Part shown: positions 1 to 7,738 of the stretch, piece by piece
Layout: every line of letters begins with the position of its first letter
Position numbering within the stretch: position 1 is the stretch's first letter
Source of the DNA: Flavobacteriales bacterium
Lineage (GTDB): Bacteria; Bacteroidota; Bacteroidia; Flavobacteriales; UA16
Reading direction: 5' to 3'
Assembly: GCA_028141885.1 (NCBI GenBank)
Contig: JAOIQU010000019.1
Coordinates: 1 to 26,450 of the forward strand
Length of the DNA stretch: 26,450 bases
Translations under genes and position numbers: made by a program
Notes under the pieces: model-generated
Told to the model about the DNA's origin: nothing
The model's database searches: none
Seen by the model: only the letters and a program-made list of their open reading frames with translations

Positions 1-24
1 CATCGACAATTTGACGTTGAGGAC

Positions 25-180
25 TTAAGCCCAACAGGTGTCGACGACTGGGTTAGATTTCAGAACTTCGTCCCAAATCTTCACGCCATGGGTGCCGTCG
101 GTCCAACTCAACTCCTCCTCATTGCCTTGGTCATTTTGCTGCCATTCTCGCAGCGCGTCCAAAGAATGCAAAACCGTCAT
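25..180 (-). CDS. Small ORF of unknown status, 51 residues
   Basis: An ATG-initiated reading frame of 51 codons ends in TAA and is divergent from the GT5-like gene at 279. The first residues (MTVLHSLDALREWQQ) resemble the N-terminus of pantoate-beta-alanine ligase (PanC), which often lies divergent to this block in Bacteroidota. The diagnostic PanC motif (VPTMGALH) does not follow, and none of the three reverse frames restores it. I see no other family match. It may be a chance frame or a decayed gene; the window edge removes further context. Confidence 0.2.
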   Translation of the reverse strand: MTVLHSLDALREWQQNDQGNEEELSWTDGTHGVKIWDEVLKSNPVVDTCWA

Positions 181-278
181 GAGAACCAGTGGTTTTGGGC
201 CTGAAACCCGCGTAAATGCTTGGATTTTGGGTCAAAAATACTTATCTTGCCTATTCGTTACACTATGACATATTCAGA

Positions 279-1109
279 ATGAGCAAGCCACGCGTCCTCT
301 ACATTTCTCAGCATCTCACGCCTTACCTCCCGGAAACAACCATGAGCCACGTCTCTCGGATGCTTCCTCAAGGCACCCATGAGAAGGGCAAAGAAATCCG
401 CGTGTTCATGCCTCGTTTTGGCAAGATCAATGAGCGTCGTCACCAATTGCACGAAGTCATTCGCCTCTCAGGGATGAACCTCAACGTGAACGACACCGAT
501 CACCCGCTGATCATCAAGGTGGCTTCCATTCCCTCAGCGCGCATTCAGGTGTACTTCATCGACAACGACACCTACTTCAAGCGGAAGGCCGTGTTGGAAG
601 ACGCTGACGGGAACTTCTTCCCAGACAACGATGAGCGCAGCCTTTTCTTCGCCCGCGGCGTGCTCGAGACCGTGCGCAAGTTGGGTTGGGCGCCAGACAT
701 CATTCACTGCAGCGGCTGGATGACCAGCTTGGTCCCGCTCTACCTGAAGCATGTCTTTGCTGACGAGCCTTACTTCGACAAGGCCAAAATCGTGTACCAC
801 GCTTACGACGAAGGTTTTGAGGGCGCACTCGACGCCGGCATGGCTGCAAAAGCGGAAGCGCACGGCATCCCTGCCGAGGCATTGGGCAGCATTGTCGAAC
901 CCACCTTCGACAACCTGAATGCGTTGGGCATGGAAGGCGCGGACGCCGTCATCGTTGGGTCTGAAAACCTCACCCCTGCAGGTCAGGCGGTGTTGGCTGG
1001 TTTGGACAAGCCGATTCTGCCTTACAGCGGCAGCGAAGGGTTTGTGGCTGAGATCAACGCCTTCTACGACGAGATGCTCGAGGGAAAAAGTGAGGCTGTC
1101 GCGGAGTAA
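279..1109 (+). CDS. GT5-like glycogen/starch synthase N-terminal-domain protein (single domain, probably non-canonical)
   Basis: This 276-residue protein matches the Bacteroidota family usually labelled glycogen/starch synthase. It carries the family blocks RVFMPRFGKINERRHQLHE (about 46-64), IKVASIPSARIQVYFIDND and a late HCSGWM segment. A genuine GT5 glycogen synthase is about 480 residues with two Rossmann domains; only the N-terminal one is present. The ADP-glucose-binding KxGG motif expected near the N-terminus is absent, the corresponding region reading SQHLTPYLPETTMSH, so glycogen synthase activity is doubtful. The start at 279 was chosen over an in-frame ATG at 216 because MSKPRVLYIS begins the conserved first beta strand. 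It precedes a DUF4270 lipoprotein and glmS on the same strand, an arrangement typical of the phylum. The role is unknown; a link to surface sugar metabolism is inference from neighbours. Confidence 0.85.
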   Translation: MSKPRVLYISQHLTPYLPETTMSHVSRMLPQGTHEKGKEIRVFMPRFGKINERRHQLHEVIRLSGMNLNVNDTDHPLIIKVASIPSARIQVYFIDNDTYFKRKAVLEDADGNFFPDNDERSLFFARGVLETVRKLGWAPDIIHCSGWMTSLVPLYLKHVFADEPYFDKAKIVYHAYDEGFEGALDAGMAAKAEAHGIPAEALGSIVEPTFDNLNALGMEGADAVIVGSENLTPAGQAVLAGLDKPILPYSGSEGFVAEINAFYDEMLEGKSEAVAE

Positions 1110-1138
1110 GGGAAGTTCTTGTAGAACTTCGTGCCCTC

Positions 1139-2458
1139 ATGAAGAGGTCTGACTTGCGCATCCACCCGACAGTCTGCTTTGCATTCGGATGCTTATTGGC
1201 ACTCCTGACGGGGTGTACCAAACCCGAGACGGACATCGGTCTCGGGCTTCAGCCTGCGTCTGAATTGCTGGACGCTGTGACCGTGGACACCGTCACAGTG
1301 CGCATGGTGACTGTGCTGGAAGACAGCTTGCAAACGGATGAGCTCAGCACGGGACTGATCGGATCCATGCACATCCCTGGGTTGAGCAACTTCACCGCCT
1401 CGTTGGCAACACAGCTGCGACTGTCTGCGACCGATGTGAATTTTGGAAACGATGCCGTCGCCGACAGCATGCATCTGTTGCTGCGCACCACAGACGACTT
1501 TTACGGACAATCCGGAGAGCTTTTCCTTTCGGTCCAACCTCTGTCCGATTCGTTGTCGTTGGAGGAGCCTCAATATTCCAACTTGCAGCCCTCCACTTCG
1601 GGTGAAGAATGGCTCTCGCCCTCTGTTTCTTCCATTTTTCTTGGTCCAAACAATGTCGTGGCCATAGGGGCAGACTCTACGGTGGAGGCATTGAAAATTC
1701 CTCTTGATGTCGCCAGGGCGCAAGACATCATTGATTTGGACCCCTCTTCTCTCAGCGGCAACGCATTGTGGTTCGAACAGGTGCCAGGATTGCTCATCTC
1801 GCCGTCGCCATCCCCACAAGGGAATGGTGTGGCGGCTGTGGACATCAACAGCGGTTTAAGCGTCCTGCGTTTGCACTACACCAACAGCGACGGTGCCGCG
1901 TTTTACGACTTCTTGATCAGCCCACTGAGTGCGCGGGTCAACCTGTTTCAACACGACTTTTTGGTTGGCTTTTTGGCAGAGCTTGCCAGCAATGAAGACC
2001 TGAACGAATGGCCCGGTGACGAGCGGGCGTACGTCATCTCCGCCTCGGGAAGCAAGATCCGGCTCGACTTTCCGCACCTCGAGAACTTTCAACAGGAGGA
2101 CGGCAGCGTGCCCACCGTGTTGAAGGCAGAGTTGGTGGTGCCCGTAGCAGCCACGTCCACGGAAAAACCCGTCCCGACGCAGGAACAATTGTTTGTATTG
2201 ATGGACGGCGCGGAAGGCGATTTTGTGTCCTCCCCAGACCAAAACGCGCCCATTCCTGTGGGAGGCGAAAAAGACGAGGATCGCGATGCATACGTGTTCA
2301 ACCTCACCAGCACAGTGCAGTCCATGATGAAAGGTGATTTGCAAGGGCGTGGATTGTACCTTGTATCCAACCGGGCGGGCGTCTCGGTGTCACGTGTCGA
2401 ACTCAACGGCACCGGCGTCGACAACCCAACCCGCCTGGAATTGACTTTTGGCCTTTAA
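1139..2458 (+). CDS. DUF4270 family lipoprotein
   Basis: The protein has 439 residues. It begins with a lipoprotein signal peptide whose lipobox LLTGC places the lipidated cysteine at residue 26. The mature part opens with TDIGLGLQP and a SELLDAVTVDTVTVR-type segment, followed by long beta-rich stretches, which is the pattern of DUF4270 proteins of Bacteroidota. The function of that family is not established; export and membrane anchoring are seen in the sequence, and a cell-envelope role is inferred. It lies 29 bp after the GT5-like gene and 21 bp before glmS, so the three are probably co-transcribed. I see no internal stop, frameshift or unusual composition. Confidence 0.85.
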   Translation: MKRSDLRIHPTVCFAFGCLLALLTGCTKPETDIGLGLQPASELLDAVTVDTVTVRMVTVLEDSLQTDELSTGLIGSMHIPGLSNFTASLATQLRLSATDVNFGNDAVADSMHLLLRTTDDFYGQSGELFLSVQPLSDSLSLEEPQYSNLQPSTSGEEWLSPSVSSIFLGPNNVVAIGADSTVEALKIPLDVARAQDIIDLDPSSLSGNALWFEQVPGLLISPSPSPQGNGVAAVDINSGLSVLRLHYTNSDGAAFYDFLISPLSARVNLFQHDFLVGFLAELASNEDLNEWPGDERAYVISASGSKIRLDFPHLENFQQEDGSVPTVLKAELVVPVAATSTEKPVPTQEQLFVLMDGAEGDFVSSPDQNAPIPVGGEKDEDRDAYVFNLTSTVQSMMKGDLQGRGLYLVSNRAGVSVSRVELNGTGVDNPTRLELTFGL

Positions 2459-2479
2459 CCCAACCCCGACCAAACGCTC

Positions 2480-4327
2480 ATGTGTGGCATTGTAGGATAC
2501 CTCGGACCTCAACCCGCGTACCCCATCCTGATTGACGGCCTCAAGCGGCTTGAATACCGCGGCTACGACAGCGCAGGAGTGGCCACCCTCGAAGAAGGAT
2601 CGGGCTTGCGCATTGAAAAAAAGCAGGGGAAAGTCGCCAACTTGGAGGGTCACGTGGGCGAACACAAGCCCATGGGAACGGTGGGCATCGGACACACCCG
2701 GTGGGCCACACACGGACCCCCGAGCGACGTAAATGCGCATCCGCACGCTGGAGGCACAGGTCGCATCGCCGTGATCCACAACGGCATCATCGAGAATTAC
2801 GAGTCGCTCCGAGAGCTCTTGACAGACCGCGGACACAACCTGGTCAGCGAAACCGACACCGAAGTCCTGGCTCATTTCATTGAAGAGGTGCAAACCACGA
2901 CGGGGTTGGACCTCCCCGATGCCGTTCGTACGGCGCTGAAGGAAGTGGTCGGCGCCTATGCGTTGGTCGTGTTGGACGAGACCCATCCCGACCGCCTCAT
3001 CGCCGCCCGCAAATCTTCTCCCCTCGTCATCGGAGTGGGCCAAGACAATGAATTCTTCGTGGGTTCGGACGCCACGCCCATTGTGGCGCACACCAAAAAC
3101 GTCATCTACCTCGAAGACGAAGAGGTTGCCACCATGCATCGCAATGGGGAGTTGACCATTCGCACCATCGGCGACACTGTGGTCACCCCAGAGGTTCACG
3201 CCATCGAAATGGAAATGGCGTCGCTGGAAAAAGGCGGCTACGATCATTTCATGCTCAAGGAAATTTTTGAGCAACCCAAATCCATTCGAGACTCCATTCG
3301 CGGCCGCATTCGCCTGCAAGCCGGGGAATCCACCATCTCAGGCATTGACGACCATTGGGACGTCTGGTCGAAAGCAGACCGCATTTTGATTTTGGGTTGT
3401 GGCACAAGCTGGCATGCAGGGTTGGTGGCGGAGTATCTGTTTGAAAGTCTGGCGCGCGTGCCCGTGGAGGTGGAATACGCCTCAGAGTTCCGGTATCGCA
3501 ATCCGATCATCCGACCCACAGACGTGGTCATCGCCATCTCCCAAAGTGGAGAAACGGCCGACACGCTTGCCGCCATTCGTCTGGCCAAAGAACAAGGGGC
3601 CCACGTTTTCGGCGTGTGCAACGTGGTGGGATCGAGCATCGCCCGCGAAACCCATGCCGGTGCGTACACCCACGCTGGGCCTGAGATTGGCGTGGCCTCC
3701 ACCAAAGCCTTCACGGCCCAGGTGGCGGTGCTGACCGTTTTGGCCATGCACTTGGGGCGTCGATTGGGACGCCTGGAAGACCAGCCGTTCATGCGGTTGA
3801 TGACGGGCTTGGACAACATCCCTGGGTTGGTCCAAAAAGTCCTCGACAACGCCGGGGCCATCGAGCACATCGCCGATCAGTTCGCCCAATCTGAAAACGC
3901 GCTGTACCTCGGGAGGGGCTATCAATTCCCGGTCGCCCTTGAAGGCGCGTTGAAGCTGAAAGAAATCAGCTACATCCATGCGGAAGGCTACCCTGCGGCG
4001 GAAATGAAGCACGGCCCCATTGCCTTGATTGACGAAGCCATGCCCGTGGTGTTCATCGCCACCCAAGACGAGGTCTACGAAAAGGTGGTGAGCAACATCC
4101 AGGAGGTCAAAGCCCGCGGAGGCCAAATCCTCGCCATCGTCACCGAAGGCGACAAGAAAGTTCCGTCACTGGCGGACCACGTCTTGGAAATCCCCAAGGT
4201 GGACGACGCGTTGACGCCCTTGCTCACGGTTGTGCCTCTGCAAATCCTGAGCTACCACATCGCCCTCAAGCGCGGATGCAACGTGGACCAGCCACGCAAC
4301 CTCGCGAAAAGCGTCACCGTGGAATGA
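2480..4327 (+). CDS. glmS: Glutamine-fructose-6-phosphate aminotransferase (isomerizing)
   Basis: GlmS converts fructose 6-phosphate and glutamine to glucosamine 6-phosphate, the first committed step towards UDP-GlcNAc, peptidoglycan and LPS. All hallmarks are visible in 615 residues. The nucleophile Cys2 of the class II glutaminase domain lies in MCGIVGYLG; HTRWATHG, HNGIIENYE and SETDTEV follow. Two SIS sugar-isomerase domains carry CGTSWHAG and SQSGETADT; a later block reads AEGYPAAEMKHGPIALID and the protein ends in KSVTVE as in characterised enzymes. Length is normal. Only 21 bp separate it from the DUF4270 stop, which leaves no room for a glmS ribozyme; control is presumably at the operon promoter or allosteric. 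Confidence 0.98.
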   Translation: MCGIVGYLGPQPAYPILIDGLKRLEYRGYDSAGVATLEEGSGLRIEKKQGKVANLEGHVGEHKPMGTVGIGHTRWATHGPPSDVNAHPHAGGTGRIAVIHNGIIENYESLRELLTDRGHNLVSETDTEVLAHFIEEVQTTTGLDLPDAVRTALKEVVGAYALVVLDETHPDRLIAARKSSPLVIGVGQDNEFFVGSDATPIVAHTKNVIYLEDEEVATMHRNGELTIRTIGDTVVTPEVHAIEMEMASLEKGGYDHFMLKEIFEQPKSIRDSIRGRIRLQAGESTISGIDDHWDVWSKADRILILGCGTSWHAGLVAEYLFESLARVPVEVEYASEFRYRNPIIRPTDVVIAISQSGETADTLAAIRLAKEQGAHVFGVCNVVGSSIARETHAGAYTHAGPEIGVASTKAFTAQVAVLTVLAMHLGRRLGRLEDQPFMRLMTGLDNIPGLVQKVLDNAGAIEHIADQFAQSENALYLGRGYQFPVALEGALKLKEISYIHAEGYPAAEMKHGPIALIDEAMPVVFIATQDEVYEKVVSNIQEVKARGGQILAIVTEGDKKVPSLADHVLEIPKVDDALTPLLTVVPLQILSYHIALKRGCNVDQPRNLAKSVTVE

Positions 4328-4354
4328 ACCCCGCATTTTCCGACCACAACAGCA

Positions 4355-4407
4355 CAAAATCGGCCATGGACTTGTGCCAAAAATGCAATCTTGGTGGCCC
4401 GATTTTG
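4355..4407. repeat. 9-bp inverted repeat between glmS and the beta-barrel gene
   Basis: CAAAATCGG at 4355-4363 is mirrored by CCGATTTTG at 4399-4407 with a 35-nt loop. A competing pairing GGCCA (4362-4366) with TGGCC (4395-4399) is also possible. No T-run follows, so this is not a classical terminator. It could be a leader structure for the downstream gene or a transcript-end structure for glmS. Confidence 0.35.
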
Positions 4408-4469
4408 CTGAGTTTCCCAAGTTCTGTGCTTTCTTGCACTCGCAAAACCTAGAAAATTCATTTTCAGTC

Positions 4470-5441
4470 ATGAAAAAACTGATGTTTACCCTCGCTGCGG
4501 TTGCCGTAGCCCTCACTTCAGCCCAAGCTCAAAAGCAAATGGGTGACGAGCACAACATTGAAGTGTCTTTCAACCCGTTCAGCGGAAGCCCCATTGACGC
4601 TTCTGTGATCAAGTACCGTATGTTCATGGACGACGACGCTGCATTGCGCGTGTCTCTCGGCCTCAACAACACAGCGAACAGTTACTTGGTGGTTCCTGAA
4701 AACTCTTTGCAGCAGCTCGGTGCAGAAGGCACCATCACTCACCCTGACTTGTTCTTGACCAACACCACCTCTTCTTGGTCCTTGTCTTTGGGTTACGAAA
4801 AGCACTTCCGCGGCACGGACAACTTGTCTCCATACGTAGCACTCGCGGTTGGATACGGATCCAACACTGTGGATTTGACCCGTGAGCACTTCAGCGCGTT
4901 GAACATCCTCGACGCAAGCGCGCCTGTTGTCTGGGAAGGTGAGACGGACCCTGCAAACTGGGGGGTGTGGAGCTACTCCAACGTGGTGACTTCAAACCAG
5001 TTGAATGTAGATGTGCTCTTCGGTGCAGACTACTACTTCAACGACGCCATTTACGTTGGTTTTGAAGCTGGTTTGCGTTTCTCCAACACGGCTGGAATTT
5101 CCTCTACCATTTCTACAACCGACGACAACGCCTTCAACATCTACTTTGACGGTGGGTCTGGTTCAGGCGGCGACGGCGCCCTTGTGGTCAACACCTTGTC
5201 AGACGGCAACTACCAGTGGAGCAGCGCCACGCCAGTTGAGTACATCATCAACGGTGAGCCTTGGTTGCCCAACGAGCAGCCTTTCTACGAAGCTGTTGAC
5301 GCCTTGTGGAGCAACTGGGACGAGCAGTCTCCTGCCAACGAGGATCTTGCTGGTCAAGGCCGCGACGCCTTTTTCAACGGTTCAAACTTCTTGGGCACAT
5401 ACTCCACGGGCATGCTCCGTGTTGGATTCTTGTTCAACTAA
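4470..5441 (+). CDS. Exported outer-membrane beta-barrel-like protein
   Basis: This 323-residue protein starts with a clear signal peptide (MKKLMFTLAAVAVALTSAQAQ). The remainder is rich in alternating hydrophobic/aromatic strands, for example SWSLSLGYEKHFRG, LSPYVALAVGYGS, NVDVLFGADYYFNDAIYVGF and a final LRVGFLFN. A terminal aromatic residue after a strand is typical of outer-membrane barrels. The start at 4470 was chosen over an upstream in-frame ATG at 4374 because the signal peptide begins exactly there. A Gly/Ser/Asp-rich insert (about residues 225-240) probably forms an extracellular loop. I do not recognise a specific family. It is followed by a strong hairpin terminator, suggesting a monocistronic unit or the end of the glmS transcript. 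Confidence 0.75.
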   Translation: MKKLMFTLAAVAVALTSAQAQKQMGDEHNIEVSFNPFSGSPIDASVIKYRMFMDDDAALRVSLGLNNTANSYLVVPENSLQQLGAEGTITHPDLFLTNTTSSWSLSLGYEKHFRGTDNLSPYVALAVGYGSNTVDLTREHFSALNILDASAPVVWEGETDPANWGVWSYSNVVTSNQLNVDVLFGADYYFNDAIYVGFEAGLRFSNTAGISSTISTTDDNAFNIYFDGGSGSGGDGALVVNTLSDGNYQWSSATPVEYIINGEPWLPNEQPFYEAVDALWSNWDEQSPANEDLAGQGRDAFFNGSNFLGTYSTGMLRVGFLFN

Positions 5442-5464
5442 GAACAACCCACTTCGACTTTTGC

Positions 5465-5500
5465 AGAAAGGCGTCCTCGTGGCGCCTTTCTTCGTTTCTT
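5465..5500 (+). terminator. Rho-independent-type terminator after the beta-barrel gene
   Basis: AGAAAGGCG (5465-5473) pairs perfectly with CGCCTTTCT (5483-5491) around a 9-nt loop, followed by the T-rich tail TCGTTTCTT. It sits 24 bp after the barrel stop codon and ends just before the ATG of the next gene at 5507, so it also lies in that gene's leader. Confidence 0.7.
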
Positions 5501-5506
5501 GGGGAC

Positions 5507-6289
5507 ATGCGCTGTGTGTTTGAACGGCAAGGAAACGAGTGTGAGGCCGACCTCACAAAGCCCGTGGACCTGAGTTTGGTCTTGGCGGGCAATGGAAAGC
5601 CCAACCCCTCCGCCTGGTACGTCGCCCACCCTTCCATGCAGCCTGTCCGGGGCGATGGCTTTGTGGGGGCCGTTGCGGAGGGTGGGAGTGTGAACTTCAG
5701 AGACGTGACGTTCAACCCGCATGGCCACGGCACGCACACGGAATGCCTTGGGCACATCACACCAGACGTGCATCCCGTGGATCCGTTGTTTCGGAACCAA
5801 CAAGCGCACGTGCCTTGCCAGCTCATCACTGTGCAGCCTGAGAAGCGCGACGACGACTTTGTGATCGACGCCGCTTGCTTGGCGGCCATCAACGGGCCTC
5901 TTCCCAGGGCGTTGGTGGTGCGCACGTTGCCTAATGGAAAGGACAAGGCCACGCGGTCGTGGTCCAACACCAACCCGCCTTACTTCACCGTTGACTTCAT
6001 GGACGCTTTGGTGCGTCAAGGCGTGGAACACCTCTTGGTGGACTTGCCGTCCGTGGATCGGGAGGTTGATGGCGGGCGTTTAGCGGCGCACCACGCGTTT
6101 TGGGGGCTTCCTGACAATCCGAGACCCCACTGCACCATCACAGAGCTTGTGTACGCCCCTCAGAGTGTCTCAGACGGGCTCTACCTCTTGCATCTCGGTG
6201 TGGCGCCCATGGACAACGACGCGGCGATCAGCCGGCCCGTGCTCTACCCCGTGGTTGTCGTCAAGGACGGAGGGGAAGACGCACGGTGA
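5507..6289 (+). CDS. Cyclase family protein (kynurenine formamidase-like metal hydrolase)
   Basis: The 260-residue protein belongs to the cyclase/kynurenine-formamidase superfamily. The signature HGHGTHTE at residues 72-79 corresponds to the metal-binding HxGTHxD/E motif, and HHAFWG and a late ITELVY segment fit the family. Members hydrolyse amides such as N-formylkynurenine or related cyclic substrates; the substrate here cannot be read from sequence. The start at 5507 was chosen because the family's opening strands (FERQGNECEADLTKPVDLSL) begin right after it; the open frame further upstream runs through the barrel gene and its terminator. There is no signal peptide, so it is cytosolic. Its last 29 bp overlap the 3' end of the convergent histidine kinase gene. 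Confidence 0.85.
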   Translation: MRCVFERQGNECEADLTKPVDLSLVLAGNGKPNPSAWYVAHPSMQPVRGDGFVGAVAEGGSVNFRDVTFNPHGHGTHTECLGHITPDVHPVDPLFRNQQAHVPCQLITVQPEKRDDDFVIDAACLAAINGPLPRALVVRTLPNGKDKATRSWSNTNPPYFTVDFMDALVRQGVEHLLVDLPSVDREVDGGRLAAHHAFWGLPDNPRPHCTITELVYAPQSVSDGLYLLHLGVAPMDNDAAISRPVLYPVVVVKDGGEDAR

Positions 6290-7682
6290 AGGTGGTTCCC
6301 TTTCCATGACTTGAGGCCACCGAGATGGACCCTTTTGCGGCCTGAACGATGGCCCTGACCATGGCGAGGCCCAAACCAAGGCCATGGGTCTTGGTCGTGA
6401 ATTTGGGCTCGAAGATGCGCTCCAGCCGTTCCTGCTCGATGCCATGGCCGTTGTCGATCACGTCCACGACCGCTTCTGACCCCTCTGCCCTGAGACGAAC
6501 CTGAACGTCGACTTGTGAACCCGACTCGAGCGCATTTTGAACCAAGTTGTTGAAGGCGCGGGTCAGTCGGGTCCGATCCCCTTGGATTCGCACTTCCCCA
6601 GACGGCGCGTCAAGGCCTACCCCTTGCGCTTCGTGCAGGTACACGACATCCTGGAGCAACGTCACTAGATCCAAGTCCACCAACACCGTCTTGCCGTCGG
6701 TCGCCAGCATGGCAAAACCCTCCGCGATGTGGCTGAGCGCGTCGATTTGTTGGATGGTCGTTTGGGTGTAGCGTTGAAGCCTGGCGTCAAAATCGGGGGC
6801 GTTGTCTTGCCAGGCCCGTTCGAGATGCTGCGCCCCGAGCTTGAGTGGCGTCAGCGGGTTTTTGATTTCGTGGGCGACTTGTTGCGCCATCTCCCGCCAT
6901 GCGCCTTCACGCTCCAACGACGCCCGGTCGTTCATGCTTTCCTCGAGCTGGGCAAGCAATTCGTTGTAAGATGTGACCAAGCGCCCAATTTCATCCCGCC
7001 AACGGTACTCCAGCGATGTCGAACGCCGCCCTCGTGCCAGCGGATCCGATTGCATGTCGAAACTCAACCGCCTAAGAGGGCCCACGATGCTGTTGGACAG
7101 CGAAAAGGCCAAAGCACCGACCAACACGAACAGCATCGCATACACGGGCGCAAGGCGCTCAAGAAAGGCCTTCCAATCCGCTTCTTCCGCTTCCCTGGGG
7201 TCATAATGGACGTGACCCAATGCCAACACCTGGCCATTGGACATCCGAAGTGGCCAAACCACTTCCGTTCCACCCCGAACATCAGCCCACTCTGTGCGTC
7301 CCTGATCGCTTGTGGCAAACCGCACCACATCGCGCTCAAGTTCCAAGGCGACTGTGCTGTCAGGAGAGCCTGGGCCGGCGGAGGTGGTCACCAACCGTCC
7401 GGCGCCATCGTACAACGAGAACGTGAGGCTGTGAACGTCGGCCAATTCGCAGATTCGGTCAGTAAACACAATGGCCAAACTGTCATGGCTCACCGTACCA
7501 CCCATGCGGTCCAACATGTAGCTGAGGCTCCTTTGCAAAGCCGCTTCCTTGCGCAACAAGCGCTGGGCGTTGTACGTGGCCTCGGCATCCACGCCGTAAC
7601 GGTAAGCCACATAGCCTGTGGCCAACAGTGCGCAAACCACCACGGCCATCATGCCCAAAAAAATGCGGAACCTCAGACCCAT
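6261..7682 (-). CDS. NtrY-like membrane sensor histidine kinase
   Basis: The order of the 473 residues is as follows. A transmembrane helix (about 7-27) is followed by a periplasmic sensor of about 150 residues and a second helix (about 178-198). A HAMP-like linker (200-255) leads to a dimerisation/phosphoacceptor domain with His271 in VAHEIKNPLTPLKL. The ATPase domain has an N-box NNLVQNALES (378-387), G1 DNGHGI (410-415) and G2 GLGLGLAMV. The H-box with NPLTPLKL is characteristic of NtrY-type kinases. No response regulator is adjacent, so its partner lies elsewhere. It starts 48 bp after the atpG stop on the same strand; read-through from the ATP synthase operon is possible if the weak hairpin between them leaks. 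Its 3' end overlaps the convergent cyclase gene by 29 bp. Confidence 0.93.
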   Translation of the reverse strand: MGLRFRIFLGMMAVVVCALLATGYVAYRYGVDAEATYNAQRLLRKEAALQRSLSYMLDRMGGTVSHDSLAIVFTDRICELADVHSLTFSLYDGAGRLVTTSAGPGSPDSTVALELERDVVRFATSDQGRTEWADVRGGTEVVWPLRMSNGQVLALGHVHYDPREAEEADWKAFLERLAPVYAMLFVLVGALAFSLSNSIVGPLRRLSFDMQSDPLARGRRSTSLEYRWRDEIGRLVTSYNELLAQLEESMNDRASLEREGAWREMAQQVAHEIKNPLTPLKLGAQHLERAWQDNAPDFDARLQRYTQTTIQQIDALSHIAEGFAMLATDGKTVLVDLDLVTLLQDVVYLHEAQGVGLDAPSGEVRIQGDRTRLTRAFNNLVQNALESGSQVDVQVRLRAEGSEAVVDVIDNGHGIEQERLERIFEPKFTTKTHGLGLGLAMVRAIVQAAKGSISVASSHGKGTTFTVRLPLRP

Positions 7683-7709
7683 GGCCCCAAGCTAACCACA
7701 AAGTGTGCC

Positions 7710-7738
7710 AAGAAAACAGGGAACGGCCGATCAGCCGT
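7710..7738 (-). terminator. Weak terminator-like hairpin after atpG
   Basis: On the minus strand ACGGC-TGATCG-GCCGT forms a 5-bp stem with the atpG stop codon in the loop, followed by TCCCTGTTTTCT. The stem is short and the T-run is interrupted, so termination may be partial. Confidence 0.3.

Noticed and set aside
1..180. panC gene start
   Set aside because: Only the first residues resemble PanC; the VPTMGALH motif and the later NPTQF motif are missing in all reverse frames.
2459..2479. glmS ribozyme or riboswitch
   Set aside because: The gap before glmS is only 21 bp, far too short.
2390..3319. 309-codon open frame on the minus strand over glmS
   Set aside because: GlmS on the other strand is unambiguous and the frame has no recognisable protein features.
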